A stretch of DNA of 28,877 bases from Pleurotus djamor (lineage: Eukaryota; Basidiomycota; Agaricomycetes; Agaricales; Pleurotaceae), in assembly GCA_029747585.1 (NCBI GenBank), contig JAPEVF010000590.1, positions 1-28,877 on the forward strand. The letters run 5' to 3'. The notes beneath the pieces were generated by a model. It ran no database searches and was not told where the DNA came from. It saw nothing but the letters and a program-made list of their open reading frames with translations. Position numbers and translations under genes: made by a program. This document shows, piece after piece, positions 1-10,642 of this stretch (positions are counted from its first letter, which is position 1; each line of letters opens with the position of its first letter).

Positions 1-436
1 CGGTTGTGTATGCCCATACCTTGGATATTCTTTGTCAGTGACTTCCAATTGCCTCTCTTCCTTGTCGTTCTTTGCGCTAATACCCTTCATTCGTCATGTT
101 TGTCGGTGTAGAAATATGGTTGGTGGATTCGAAGCAAATCCAAGTTTGCATATCAACGACCCCGAGCCGCCTAGCGCATTTTCTTCGAGGCCAGAGACGG
201 TGATCAGTCATACGGACAAGAAGGATAATGCGACTGTTGTTCCGGTCAATTAGCTATCTTCGCATCTTTTTGCATGCTTCTGCTCTATGGACGATCTACT
301 TGCGTTTACCTAGTTATATGACTCCACTAATATCCATACTATCTAATCATGAATGCGCCGCGATGTCTGACAAATGGTTGAACTCCCGAGTGCGTTTGTC
401 TTTTGGGTATCGATCAGCTCTTGAAAGAAGAACGCG

Positions 437-1859
437 TCAAGGGCGGTCTCGCTGCTCGTCGAACCAAGTTCCAGATGGGCAATATGGATCCGTGGCTTTG
501 TAGTTACTCGAAGCATTGCGCGTAGAACCCTAACAGTGGTAAGCAAAGCATCTCATCATCATCATCACAAAATCAATCACCATACATCCAATGAGAGAAA
601 TACTCCGAGCACCAAGTAGAAACTCACCGTCAACAACGGCCCCAAATTCCTCACATAAACCAACTCATCATACCCAAAACTCGTCGCATTACCCAACCCA
701 TTATAATTCGACACATTCGTCGCGACACCACGGATCGCCGCGGTGGGTACAATGGCTTTCGCGCGGTCAACGATGTCGGCAAGGACATCGGCTGTGGGAC
801 CGAGGTTATCTGGCCAGCCGAGCCAGGCAGAGTGCGCGCCGTCGAGGTAGATGGAGACGTTGTCGTATTGACTACGCAAGCATAACATTAGCGTCGAGAA
901 AAGGAGGAAGGGATGAAAGGAGTACGAACCTCAACCAGGCAACAGCGAACGCAGTCGCTCGAACATGTACGTCCGCCGCACCAGCGCATTTTGGAACGCT
1001 GAGGTTAGTAACCACTNAAAAATTGATGCTCCGTCAACGATCTTGTTCATCACGACGACAAATGAAAGAAAGATGGAGAGACGCACAGTTCCCCACCGAG
1101 TCCGTCTCAAGGTTAATAACCACGGTCACTTCTGGTACGCTGGCGATCTGACTTCCAACAGCCTTGATATACGCTTCGTATCTTGCTTCCCCAGATTGGT
1201 CGATATGGAGCTCGCCGTCTGATGCCTTCGCTGAGCAATCCCTTATTGATGAGTAACGTGTCAGAACGTAAGAAAATTAGAATGTTGAAGAGGTGCAAGA
1301 AGATATACTCACCGATCAGGAAGGTTATACACAGCAAGATTGACGATTTGTTTCCGACCAGTGGTGGTTTGGATCGTGCGAGCGTCACGCAGGAACTCGC
1401 TTATGGTGGGGACAACGGATGTTCGGTCGATCCAGATGAAGGTGGGGACCTATGAGATCATACAAGGAAGGCGGTTAAAACGAATGTATGGGAATGAGGG
1501 AGGAAAAATGGGCGTACGTCAGCGACGGCAAGAGCTCTATCAGCCAAAGCATCGTCTCCTCGCGCTCTTATCGCCGCAGCCGCAGCGGTCACTGTGATGG
1601 GTAGCGGCAAGCGTCAGCATTGAAATATAAATGGTATACTGCGGAAAATGGAACCTTTGGCGGTATAGAGGGGGCTGATGTATCTATCCAAAGACCGACG
1701 TCAGCAACGAAGTCAAAGGTAGGGAAACAGAGAAAGTACACACTGATCGCCATCCAAGTATGGATTTACATCTTGCGGTCCACGAGCCGACAGTGGTGTG
1801 GCGAGAATGGAAGTAAAAAGCGACGCAAATGTGGCAGACAACGCGATAGTTCCTTTCAT
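437..1859 (-). pseudogene. GH6 cellobiohydrolase (cellulase), 3' catalytic segment missing
   Basis: Secreted glycoside hydrolase family 6 enzyme, which normally releases cellobiose from cellulose ends. Start ATG at 1859-1857. Exons read on the minus strand: 1859-1744, 1683-1655, 1591-1518, 1449-1313, 1241-1087, 1014-930, 871-628. All phases agree and give 280 residues. Residues 1-20 look like a signal peptide (MKGTIALSATFASLFTSILA). There is no CBM1 or Ser/Thr linker. GH6 landmarks are NPYLDGDQYISPLY (32-45), VPTFIWID (74-81), YNLPDRDC (114-121), ETDSVGNLVTNL (164-175), VPKC (177-180) and YLDGAHSAWLGWP (206-218). The Asp pair known as the catalytic region in GH6 (D120, D166) and the disulfide partners (C121, C180) are present. 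After exon 7 ends in NLGPLLT, the family segments DQGRSG, WGDWCN and KPGGECDG are not found in any frame down to position 1. A possible last exon, 529-437, contains DPYCPSGTWFDE, resembling the GH6 C-terminus, then stops out of phase with further similarity. The exon 5/6 acceptor contains the N at 1017. Family assignment is firm; non-functionality is inferred. Confidence 0.85.
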
Positions 1860-1882
1860 CGTGACAGCAGACCGAGGGATTG

Positions 1883-2837
1883 ATTATTCGTTTGGACGAC
1901 TGCATCCCAAGGAGCTATTTATGTATATGAGCAACCCGAAGAGTCTTAGCATTTCACGGCACAGCTCGACGACGCGGAAGACCCAAAAGGCTGAGATGGT
2001 TACGCCTTCTGCACCACAAGGGTAACGGATGAGATAGGCAGCAAAGTTTCCTTACGGGGGATTTCAGGAAAAACTCCATGTCGTATAAGAAGACAAAGAA
2101 CGCACTTTTTCGCTCACAGTGCTGACAAGATACATCAAGAACGATACCCGAGCTCCACCTCGACATATCGTCGGCACCTACTCGGTGGTGTCTGTGGCCT
2201 GCGATGTCCTGCTTGTGTCTTGAGACATGGAAACGCGGTATACCAAGCGCAAGACCGAAGGCTTCAGAAACGCTCGGGAGGTAGCACAGTGGGATAGTTG
2301 CCAGCGAATGATTTTGACTGATAATGTGCTCGAAGTACGGGCTTTAGAGCGGTATATCTACCCCATCCATTCGACCACGGCGGAGCGTGACATCTTGAGC
2401 CATTGAAGCCTCGAGGTCTTGATACGTTGGTCCCATGCTTCCATATCACTCACTGATGCTCAAATATTAGAGGAGGAAAGAACCAAATGGGGCCCCGACG
2501 CGGGAACACTTACAAAAAACATCTTCAAGCGCGTTACATCCAGTCGTGATTGATGGTACTTGAGCGCTTGAGCACTGGAGTGCCAAATAGAGAATTTCTG
2601 AACGTAGACATCAGTGCAGACGACGGGAGCAACAGGTTGGCGAACATTGGAGGAGGCGTATGGGATGGTAAAAGGTCGGAGAAAAAACAAAGTTCGTCCA
2701 ATTTCAATTTGGGCGCTTATGGAAGCTGGAACTTGAGTTGGGCAGTCAATTGCTAATCGACTAGTCTCCCTCATATCCATGCACCGTTCAAGCGACTGCC
2801 GTACAGGCTCATCAACATCGATTATCGTTGATGCCAT
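1883..2837 (-). CDS. Unrecognised split gene upstream of the GH6 gene
   Basis: Not a family I recognise. The best-supported piece is an 87-codon open exon at 2317-2056, containing SLATIPLCYLPSVSEAFGLA and VSCQHCERKSAFFVFLYDME. It follows a 44-nt GTAGAT...CAG intron (2361-2318). A preceding exon near 2455-2362 reads SDMEAWDQRIKTSRLQWLKM in matching phase, itself preceded by a GTAAGT donor at 2513. The 3' exon follows a GTAAGG...CTCAG intron starting at 2055. It can end at TAA 1948-1946 or, in another phase, near 1883. The frame opening at 2837 (MASTIIDVDEPVRQSL) is a plausible first exon, but I could not join it cleanly. It lies on the same strand as the GH6 gene, whose start is at most about 90 nt downstream. 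Exon boundaries and product are uncertain; a decayed gene is also possible. Confidence 0.4.
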
Positions 2838-4250
2838 CGCTCCATGTTGAAATGTTGATCGACTACTGCCTCGGTCCGAAAACGGTTCCGAACTGTGATG
2901 AGCAAGTGATGAGGCTACCTGCGTCCTGTGCGCTGCGGCGTGAGTAGTAGAGTACTGGCGTGGAACGAAGTTACAGTGAGGTACTCCTCGAAGGCCTTTG
3001 AGCGCAGGTTAGTGTGGCTCTTATGAGCGTTGCCTGCCTTTCCCCATGAACTGAGCGCAAAACTCCTGCCAAACCAGTATCCAAACCTGCTGACACGCTG
3101 GACGGACTCATGCAGCGGTGCATATGGTATAAGGGCTATGCTTCTTACATGTGTTCAAACCTATTCTTAGCACGTATGTATACCGCGTCTCATTACAAAA
3201 CTCTCAGATTGCTAGGACCGCACTAATATCATAGAGCACATGTTCTGCTCTTTGCCGTCACGATTTACCGACGCTCATATCCTAGAACTGACTTATCCGA
3301 ACCTCCCTCAACATCTGCATCGTAGCTTTTGCTCTGTGACGCTCAAGCGTGAGTTGCAAGGTCTTGTCCCCTGTCTCTTCTCCCTATCTGTTATCGAGTC
3401 ACCTGACACAACGGTGACGCGTTCTGGTCGTTGGGCCTTGGCAGTTTACAAGTTTATTCCAACCGTGAACGTTTGAACGACGCTTCGGATTCGTGTTCTG
3501 TGTCTTTCTCATTTGACACCGCCTACAAGTCTTCGAGACAGAAAATCAAGACCTAATCCAAGACATGTAGTCACAAGTAGCAAAGTTGGTTTCGCGTCGG
3601 GTTCAGATTGGAAATCGCCTTTTGCAGAGTGTTTTTTTGACTTGAAAATCCGATTTCTTGCCTGGGTGAGCGGATCGAATCTTTCGTCCATGCTGAGAGC
3701 TACTCAACTCTACCTATGTAACGTGCAGGCTATTTGGACCGCGTGATACAGTTTCTTCCTCCCCGGACGACTCCGTATATCGACCGCCTGCGCGCCCCAT
3801 GTGTATCAAACGTAGCGGCCTGCAGCATATCTGCTACCTATGGCTCCTTAGCCCAGGTATCCCGAATCCAAACGCGCTCGAATCCTCTGACCTGGAAAAC
3901 AGTTTCGCCCTGCCACGGTTTGCCACTACGCTTTTTTCGAGTTCGTAATCTAAAACTTACGACCGATATGTTCATGAAGAGCTAGGATGGGGGTTTACAT
4001 TGATTGGTTGATGACTACGAGGAATCCGAGGAACTGTTGGGACGTCGGCTGCAGATGGCGTGAATACTCCAGCCTTGGGTCCAAACGCCAGCCTGAGGTC
4101 GACGTCTTAGAACTCATCCACAAATGGACGGATATGTCAAGGCCACACCCCTCCATCGCATACGTTCGACTTCGAAATCCACCAGAAGGACAGCGTCACC
4201 GCCTTTCCTCCTCACACATCCTTCCACCGTCACTCATTCCCCATCACCCG
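2838..4250. other. Stretch without a convincing gene
   Basis: Only short open frames lie here, with no recognisable domain and no chain of phase-matched splice sites. The longest are about 80-100 codons on the plus strand at 3240-3476, 3734-3985 and 3987-4286. Composition is ordinary. It may be intergenic DNA or old gene remains. Confidence 0.4.
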
Positions 4251-4529
4251 ATGCTAGCAACATCGCTACTCCTTGCCGTCAACTAGTGGCTTACGCGATG
4301 TATGGCGGGCGTTCAGGTTGTCTCTCAGCGTTAGCCTGGGTCCACATTCGTGGCGGCAAGGAAGATGAAGAATGTTGGTGGAGATGTTGGGCTGTCTGGG
4401 ACCACGTTTCTGGTTGGTTAATGAAGGCGGAGAAGACGCACGCTCGCAGAGAGCGATCAATTCTCCAGGAGGTTACGAAATGCCTCTCCCGCCGCTCGGG
4501 CTTCAGGACGTTAACCTTTGTCTCTGACG

Positions 4530-5295
4530 ACTGCCCTCTGCTCATCGTCACCCAATGTTTTGTCTTCAAATGACAATGCAACGATGTCTCCGATGCCCCA
4601 CTCTCACACATCGTCGGGAGCTGTCCCAGAACGATCTTCATCAATAATCACAAACCTCATGCTGGCTTCCACCGTTTACGTCGTACCTTCAAAGACAAGC
4701 TAGCCACGTCTTTGGCCTCGGAGTCACGAGGATCGTTCTCGCATAAGCGAGCTATGATGATGATTGCGATGGCGAGCATGGCTGTGGCTGGCTTCTGACC
4801 ACTGCCCCCGTTACCACCACCCATGGCGTCAACGCCTAACCTAGCTTGGTAACCCGAGGCGAACCTTTCAAAAACGCCCCAGCCCCATCTACTTTGTCAC
4901 GATCCCTGCTAGTTTTCCTGTTGGCACGCAGGAACTACCGTCAGATCATCCTGAAACGGGCCCACTCTTGATGAGAGCATCATGCACACAATCTGCCGTA
5001 ATCTGTCCTACAGCACTTGGGCATCAGCATCCTGCTTCCAGAGCGATTAATGAATGAGCTCCTCAGTATACTGGCGCACGGCGTATAAACTCGTTCTTAT
5101 TCGCGGTGGTTAGATGGGTCATGAACCCTCTCTACACCCGTACCGATTTTCAGGGCGTCGAGGAGAATAGTCATTAGAGTCTGAGGCTCAGAGATGAAAT
5201 ATAGAGTGGTTGTGCCAATGAGGGCGACGATTTTGGATGGGAATGGACTACGCTGCTTTTTCTTCGGACAGTGACTGGTTATTGCGTGTCATACC
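4530..5295 (-). pseudogene. Decayed coding region of unknown family
   Basis: One minus-strand frame reads as protein-like sequence for roughly 130 codons but is broken by stops. Blocks in order: IVALIGTTTLYFISEPQ (about 5230-5180); after a frame change, SLYAVRQYTEELIH (ending 5050); SLWKQDADAQVL; DRLRQIVCMMLSSRVGPFQD; GVFERFASGYQARLG; and ATAMLAIAIIIIARLCEND. After a possible intron (GTACGA donor at about 4686) comes WGIGDIVALSFEDKTLGD (4597-4540). In-frame stops are TAA 5049-5047, TAG 5010-5008, TAG 4911-4909 and TGA 4899-4897. Each is one C-to-T change away from CAA, CAG, CAG and CGA. I do not recognise the family. Some stops could instead lie in introns, but no GT/AG pairs separate the first two blocks. 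Confidence 0.45.
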
Positions 5296-5448
5296 TTCCT
5301 TAGTTACCTGCGTTTTCAACCTCTTGTTCTTGTTCTCTTATCCAAATTTATTCCCTCTCTCATCCTACGATGATCCTTTTGGACTTTCCCTTGCTCGTTT
5401 CCGTCTTCAGTTTGCTCTTCCTTGTAGTCTTCGGCATCACATATGTAA

Positions 5449-5472
5449 TTCTCTAGTTCTCTAGTTCTCTGT
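5449..5472. repeat. Short tandem repeat, TTCTCTAG unit
   Basis: Two exact TTCTCTAG copies followed by a third partial TTCTCTG copy. They sit in pyrimidine-rich DNA upstream of the 563-aa gene, possibly in its promoter or 5' leader. Confidence 0.7.
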
Positions 5473-5688
5473 ATACTTTGACCACTACGACGTAAGTACG
5501 AGAATGTTGCAACGACCATGCGGACTTTGGCTTTTCCTTTGCTCCTGATTATGGGGTCCGGTTGAAAAATAGGCGTAACCCGAAAAACCCTTCCCCACAC
5601 TACAACCCTTCCGAAATCTCAAATTGCAAATTTCAACCTCGATCACTTTTCCTCTAACGCCATCCACGTCCGCTTCAATCCTCGAACG

Positions 5689-7380
5689 ATGGACGACATG
5701 GACATGGACGTTAATTTCTCCTGGTCCGACACCGTCCAAGCAGCCTTCGGCTCCTGTCTAGCCTGTCTGAGTCTCAACAAGGCGCCTCGTGACCATGACT
5801 TCTCTGTCCCTTCAAGTTCAACCAGCAGCGTCAACGACAATGCACCTCTCTCTCCCAACCACCATCACCACAACCATCACAACCACCACTTCCGTGCCAT
5901 TCAATCCCAATCCCAATCCCTCGAAGACGACTTAACCACAACCACAAACGCAGAAGCAGAAGCAGACGCAGACACACTCTCTTTACATTCCAACCCCGGC
6001 CGAGCGGGACAGTCCCATAGACAAAACCGGAGACGCTCCAAGAATTCGAAAGCTCGAGGACACAATAACGTCGGCTCCGGTGTCGGTTTTCTAAGAGCAT
6101 GGAGGTTGTTCGGGAAGCGGACGCCTGCTATCCAGCTCCCTCTTGACGATGAAAATGAAAATGAAAATGGAGAGGATGTGTTCTCGCTCGTGGGTAGCCT
6201 TAAAGTTGGCGCGGGTCCGACTTTGTCTTCTTCCTCTTCTCCAGCGACATCAACACCTCAACTCTCCGGACCAACGGAAACCGCGCTGGATGATCTGACA
6301 CCCGAACAACTCCGCCAGAGGGTGTTAGCAGCTGAAGCAGCTGTCGCCGAGGAGCTCAGGCAGAAGGAAGAGCGACGGCGGAGGAGGAGAGAGAGGCGGG
6401 AGGTGAAGCGGTTGGCTCAAGCGGAAGCTTTGGGTTTGTCGCTTGACGAAATTCATCTTGGTGGATTTGGAGGATCAGGAGGAGATGGAGACTTTGAAGG
6501 ATTTCAAGGGAGTGGGAATAACGTACCCGTACACCATTCCCATACCGGGTATCCTCATCCCCACCCTCATCCCCATCACCACCCTCATGCTTACGCGCAA
6601 CGTTCCACCCCATCCTCGTTGCGAAGTGCCTCGTTAATCGACTCGTCGTCTGATGGGTACGGTCGAGTAGCACACGCTGCTCAGTTGATCATGAACGAAG
6701 ACGGCGACGAAGCAGCTGATCTGGACGGAGGCGTGTATACCGCCCGACGCGTCGTCTCAGGCGGTTCATCAGCATCAGCTTCAGCTTCGGGTGGTTCGGA
6801 TTCGATTTCAAATTCCCGCTCGAGGAGTCGGACGTCTGCTTCGTGGTCGGATACCAGCTATCCTTATACCCATCCTTATACCCATAATCCCCATTCTCAA
6901 GGCCATTCCCATCAACAGCAACAGCAACCTCAACCTCACCCCATGCCTCACCTCCCACATCCAGGACCCAACCAACATCGTCTCATCGACCTCCCACCTC
7001 TCCAACCCTCACTACACAAATTGAAAAAACGATCCAAAAAGACGAGATCATCCACCACCGGCACCTCTGATTCACAGACGTCGTTCTCCTCTTTACGTTC
7101 GCCTGTTTCTTCTACTTTCTCCTCCTTCCCTCATCATCCAGATATTGCGTTGCCTTTGCCTACGAGTAGCATGCGCCTCGATGGGTTGGACGAAGAGGAT
7201 TTAATTCTACACCATCAATTGCAGGTGCAGATGCAGCCCGAGGCGAAGAAGTTCCCTAGTACCGACCTTGGGCTTGGGAATAATGTGACGGTTAGGACGG
7301 GTCATGCGAGACGGTCGTCAAGGAGTATGAGTATGGGGGTCGGGCATGGATATGCGTCGTTCCTTGCTAACACTGAGTAG
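5689..7380 (+). CDS. Low-complexity 563-aa protein with N-terminal cysteine cluster
   Basis: Single-exon gene starting at the ATG at 5689 (context GAACGATGGAC) and ending with TAG at 7378-7380. I do not recognise a named family. The N-terminus is acidic, then reads FSWSDTVQAAFGSCLACL (about residues 10-27). The close cysteines (GSCLACL) resemble a membrane-anchoring S-acylation site, which is an inference. The rest is largely disordered: His-rich tracts (5860-5890 and 6540-6590), Glu/Ala and Glu/Asn repeats (6150-6170), an Arg/Glu-rich helix EERRRRRRERREVKRLAQAE near residues 226-245, a second His/Gln/Pro stretch around 6860-6960, and a basic KLKKRSKKTRSS block near residues 446-457. The long open frame in repetitive codons, good start context and pyrimidine-rich leader support a real gene. 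A membrane-tethered or regulatory role is only a guess. Confidence 0.8.
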   Translation: MDDMDMDVNFSWSDTVQAAFGSCLACLSLNKAPRDHDFSVPSSSTSSVNDNAPLSPNHHHHNHHNHHFRAIQSQSQSLEDDLTTTTNAEAEADADTLSLHSNPGRAGQSHRQNRRRSKNSKARGHNNVGSGVGFLRAWRLFGKRTPAIQLPLDDENENENGEDVFSLVGSLKVGAGPTLSSSSSPATSTPQLSGPTETALDDLTPEQLRQRVLAAEAAVAEELRQKEERRRRRRERREVKRLAQAEALGLSLDEIHLGGFGGSGGDGDFEGFQGSGNNVPVHHSHTGYPHPHPHPHHHPHAYAQRSTPSSLRSASLIDSSSDGYGRVAHAAQLIMNEDGDEAADLDGGVYTARRVVSGGSSASASASGGSDSISNSRSRSRTSASWSDTSYPYTHPYTHNPHSQGHSHQQQQQPQPHPMPHLPHPGPNQHRLIDLPPLQPSLHKLKKRSKKTRSSTTGTSDSQTSFSSLRSPVSSTFSSFPHHPDIALPLPTSSMRLDGLDEEDLILHHQLQVQMQPEAKKFPSTDLGLGNNVTVRTGHARRSSRSMSMGVGHGYASFLANTE

Positions 7381-7725
7381 GGGCTGGAGGCTGGTTGATT
7401 TTGAAAGCTTGAAGTTGACGCGTGCTATGGGATCGTTTTCTCTATCCCAACGGACGTTTACCTGCCAGTGTCGTAGAATTGGGGAAAGCCTTGAGGACTT
7501 TTTCGTTCGTTCGCTATGATACTTGATATCAAGGACATTTCTCCTACTTCCTTTCGAGTATAGAGTACCTCGTTCACGTATATTTATCACCTTCGTTTTC
7601 TTCGTCTTCACCGACACCTCCGTTCTTTCATTCCTTCATCTTCTACTTACTTCGTCCATCCATAATCTTGATACCCATACCCATCTATACCTACTTAGAG
7701 TATACTGCGCCGTATCCGACTTTAC

Positions 7726-9499
7726 ATGTCACGGATCGCCTCCGCCCCTTGTATACCTACTCTACACATCCTACGCCGTTGCGCCGTAAAGAGTACATTC
7801 CTACTACCCTTCTTTTCCATACATACCCCACACTTCCTCCGTTCGTATACCAGCAGCGGGACAGTCGCCGTGGCGCCTCAAACGCCTCCACTTAACGTCT
7901 ATCGTTTCCATGTCCTACAAAATCATACGAACGACAATGGGTGGTGGAGTAGTGCGCACTCAGTCCTTCCATAAACCCTGCGGCGTAGTATCATTCCCAG
8001 AGATTCAAGGATAATCCGAAGACTTCATCCTCAAGATAGATGCAGAAGTATAAGTACAAGGAAAAACACAGGCAAAGGGAAAAGGAAAAGNCACAGAGCA
8101 GAGCAAGTCGATCGAAGTGGAAGTGAACCATCCGAACGAATCGTGATTGATACTTCCGGTCATTGCATTCGCGACCACCATCGAGACGAGAGAAAGAGCA
8201 ACAAATCAGGATCGAGATCGGGAAGAGGGGAACAACGGAAGGAAAAGGGATGGGAAACGATAGTGATAACGAGCAAGGGACGGAAAGGCCACTTCCCCCT
8301 TCAATACGAAAGTGATAACAAGACCGCCGGGGACTTTAACAACCTCAGCAAAGAGAGGGAACTTCAACGTCTTTGGGTAAACAAAAACGAGGTGAATAAA
8401 TCCCCTGATATCCGTACGCAGACGTCAAGAAACTTCGAGACGAATGGTCAAACTCCTTGGAACAATAAAGCCCACGAGGCCCGCGTTTTAGGGGACCAAC
8501 GGCATGGTGTAGAGTTGAAAATCAAGAAGCACATTAAGTGTGAGTACAATGAGAGTATGGGGTGGTATGAATCGGCGGTGGAGCAGAAGAAGCTTGAGAG
8601 AGTTCTCAGGGAGATACATGAACGAGTAGGTGGGAATGCCTGGATAGAGGGTAGATTATAAGCAAGATAACGATGGCGTGCGGGGGAATTACACACCGTA
8701 TTCGCGCCCTGAAGCTGAAGTATCGTCTTTTGTCTTTTGTCAACAGAACGACTTATGTAACAATACCAGCCGTCCGACGGTTAGATCCAAGAATATCAGT
8801 CCATGCGATACGCCAACCAAAGGTTAAATGTAAAATTGACAGGCGCGTCCGACGAATGTACTCGTAGCACCACGAAGAGAGACGAACCAGAAGACGGGAA
8901 AGCAGATGAGTCCGACTTGCTTGGTCATCTAACACGGTGACGGCTTGAATTCTCCACGGTACCGAGCGTAAAGCCCGAAGAACAGCTAGACAAAGAGTGT
9001 AGTACTTCGGACAATAGTTCTTCAGACTTGAACGACCGTTCGAGCGACTATGGCTTGGTAGAACAGAAAAACTGCGAACGGGGAAGTAAGTTTCAGATGC
9101 CGACATAAATTTACGTTTCCATACCTTGACTCAGGTCCGCGAACTTGGTCTCGAGTTGCCTGGCATTCCGATTCGGAGGTTCGGTCCACTTCCATGGAGG
9201 ACCGCGGGGTAAACGACTGGGTCTAGAAGACCAAGCAATCAAGGAACGAAAAGGTACTATAGGAATTTTCATTATGAGAGATGCAGGGTGATCAAACGAC
9301 AACTCACCGAGACTTCCGAAGACTTGAGATAGCATCTATCCAAAGATGCGCTGAACCTGGCCACACAAAGGGTGAGCAAGAAGATGGAAAACAACTGAGA
9401 GGAGTTCACAAGTATACGAAGCATTGGAAAGGACGAAAAATGGTCAAGCAAGTCCGTGATGTCAACAAGAAAGGATACAATGATGAAATTGTGCGATGA
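7726..9499 (+). CDS. Hypothetical multi-exon protein with coiled-coil stretch
   Basis: Unrecognised gene pieced together from phase-matched exons. One frame runs from ATG 7726 to 8625, interrupted only by TAA 7972-7974. That stop can be removed by a GTGCGC...CAAG intron near 7953-8036. From there: exon ending IHER at 8625, GTAGGT...TTAG intron 8626-8784, exon 8785-8923 (IQEYQSMRYANQRLNVKL), intron 8924-8989, exon 8990-9085 (STSDNSSSDLNDRSSDYG), intron 9086-9134, exon 9135-9208 (RVAWHSDSEVRSTSMEDRG), intron 9209-9286, exon 9287-9499. The join EQKKLERVLREIHER to IQEYQSMRYANQRL makes a continuous amphipathic helix, which supports that intron. The body is Lys/Arg-rich and then acidic. The start codon and first intron are uncertain, and N 8091 lies in an exon. 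It is convergent with the gene ending at 9598. Confidence 0.45.
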
Positions 9500-9597
9500 T
9501 AATATACGGAGATATACCTGTACAAAAACAACGAAGAGACAGAAAAATACGGAGCTATGGGGAAGGAGGCGTCCTAGTACACGCAGAGGGCTGGTAA

Positions 9598-10642
9598 TCA
9601 TTGAGCCAAAGGGACAACCTTCGCCCTCTTGGATGGACGACGGACACCATCATCATCGGCGTCATGGTCTTCAAGTTCATCGGTTGCTTCATCATCCTCT
9701 AGTGCCTTGCGCTTGACCGCACCACTTCCCTCCTCAACGGGAGCGAACCGACTGAGCTTGATTTCCTTCGCCTTTCCCTTCCCTTTCCCCGCTGCGGGAG
9801 CACGAACAGAGATAGAAGGGACAACTTCTTTCTTCGCGGCGACTTTCTTTCCCTTAGCGGCTTTGGGCTTAGGCTTAGCAGGAGGGTCGGTGTCGGCGAC
9901 GGATTTCTTCGTGGTGGCTTTCTTAGTCTTGGCAGACGGCTCGGGGATAGCTTCAACATCGTTGTCGACAGCAACCTTGCCTTTGACTCGTCCAGCCTTC
10001 TTGACGGCAGCGACGGGTAGCTGAGTAGCACTGTCATCGTCCTTGGAGGAACTAGCCCGGAGATTGGCGGTGGATTTGCGTCTGGCAGCGGGCTTCTTGG
10101 TTTTGGAATTGGTGGTGGCCACATCTTTGACTTCGTCGACGACAGCATCGTTTGCAGGCGTCACCGAAGCCGTCTCAGCGTTGACTGACTCGTTAGGGCG
10201 AAGAAGGCGACTGTAGTCTTTACAAATAACGCGTACGCCTTCGGGGAGAGTGAGCTCCTGGCCCTTCCCCTCGGCTTGCTTCTTATTCTTCGACTGGGCA
10301 ATGCGAACACTCTTTTTCGTCTTCGCAATGGCTTTCTTCTTGCCACCGTCGTTCTCTTGCTTCTCGTCCCCAGCAGCAGGTTCAACCTGAGTATTGACGG
10401 GAGCGGATGCCACAACCGAATTGTTGATGTGGTCATCTGTGGCCACTCCATCCTGGGTAGGAAGGAGAGCTTGACGGTTAGGAATCTCGGCGGGAGAGAG
10501 TCTAGTAGATACTTCTTTACTTAACGACTGTGAAAATTGGAGTTAGAGATGAGAGAGGAAGGATTACAGGAGTACGAACCTTCTCCGTGACTTGGATCGA
10601 AAGATTCTCTTGAGCGGGTACTTCAACAGTAGGGGCAGACAT
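9598..10642 (-). CDS. Lys/Ala-rich nuclear-type protein, 330 aa
   Basis: Two exons: 10642-10580 (starting MSAPTVEVPAQENLSIQVTE) and 10527-9598, joined across a 52-nt GTTCGT...TTCACAG intron in phase 0. The protein is highly charged and disordered, with many KKATTKK, AAKGKKVAAKKE and KGKGKAKE-type blocks like the tails of H1-like or chromatin-associated proteins. One short ordered island reads LPEGVRVICKDYSRLLRPNE (about residues 115-134). The C-terminus has an acidic patch (EDDEATDELEDHDADDD) followed by a basic stretch RRPSKRAK, a plausible nuclear localisation signal, and ends VVPLAQ. Nuclear location and nucleic-acid or chromatin binding are inferred from composition. No globular domain is recognised. 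Gene structure confidence is high, function low. Confidence 0.8.

Noticed and set aside
4124..4573. Plus-strand 149-codon frame
   Set aside because: No recognised domain; its 3' end overlaps the decayed minus-strand gene, and its composition is unconvincing.
8938..8940. In-frame TGA read as a recoding or readthrough site
   Set aside because: A 66-nt intron (8924-8989) ending in CTAG removes it and keeps frame, which is simpler.
9629..10024. Plus-strand Ser/Ala/Phe-rich frame
   Set aside because: Mirror of the Lys/Ala-rich minus-strand gene; produced by its codon bias.
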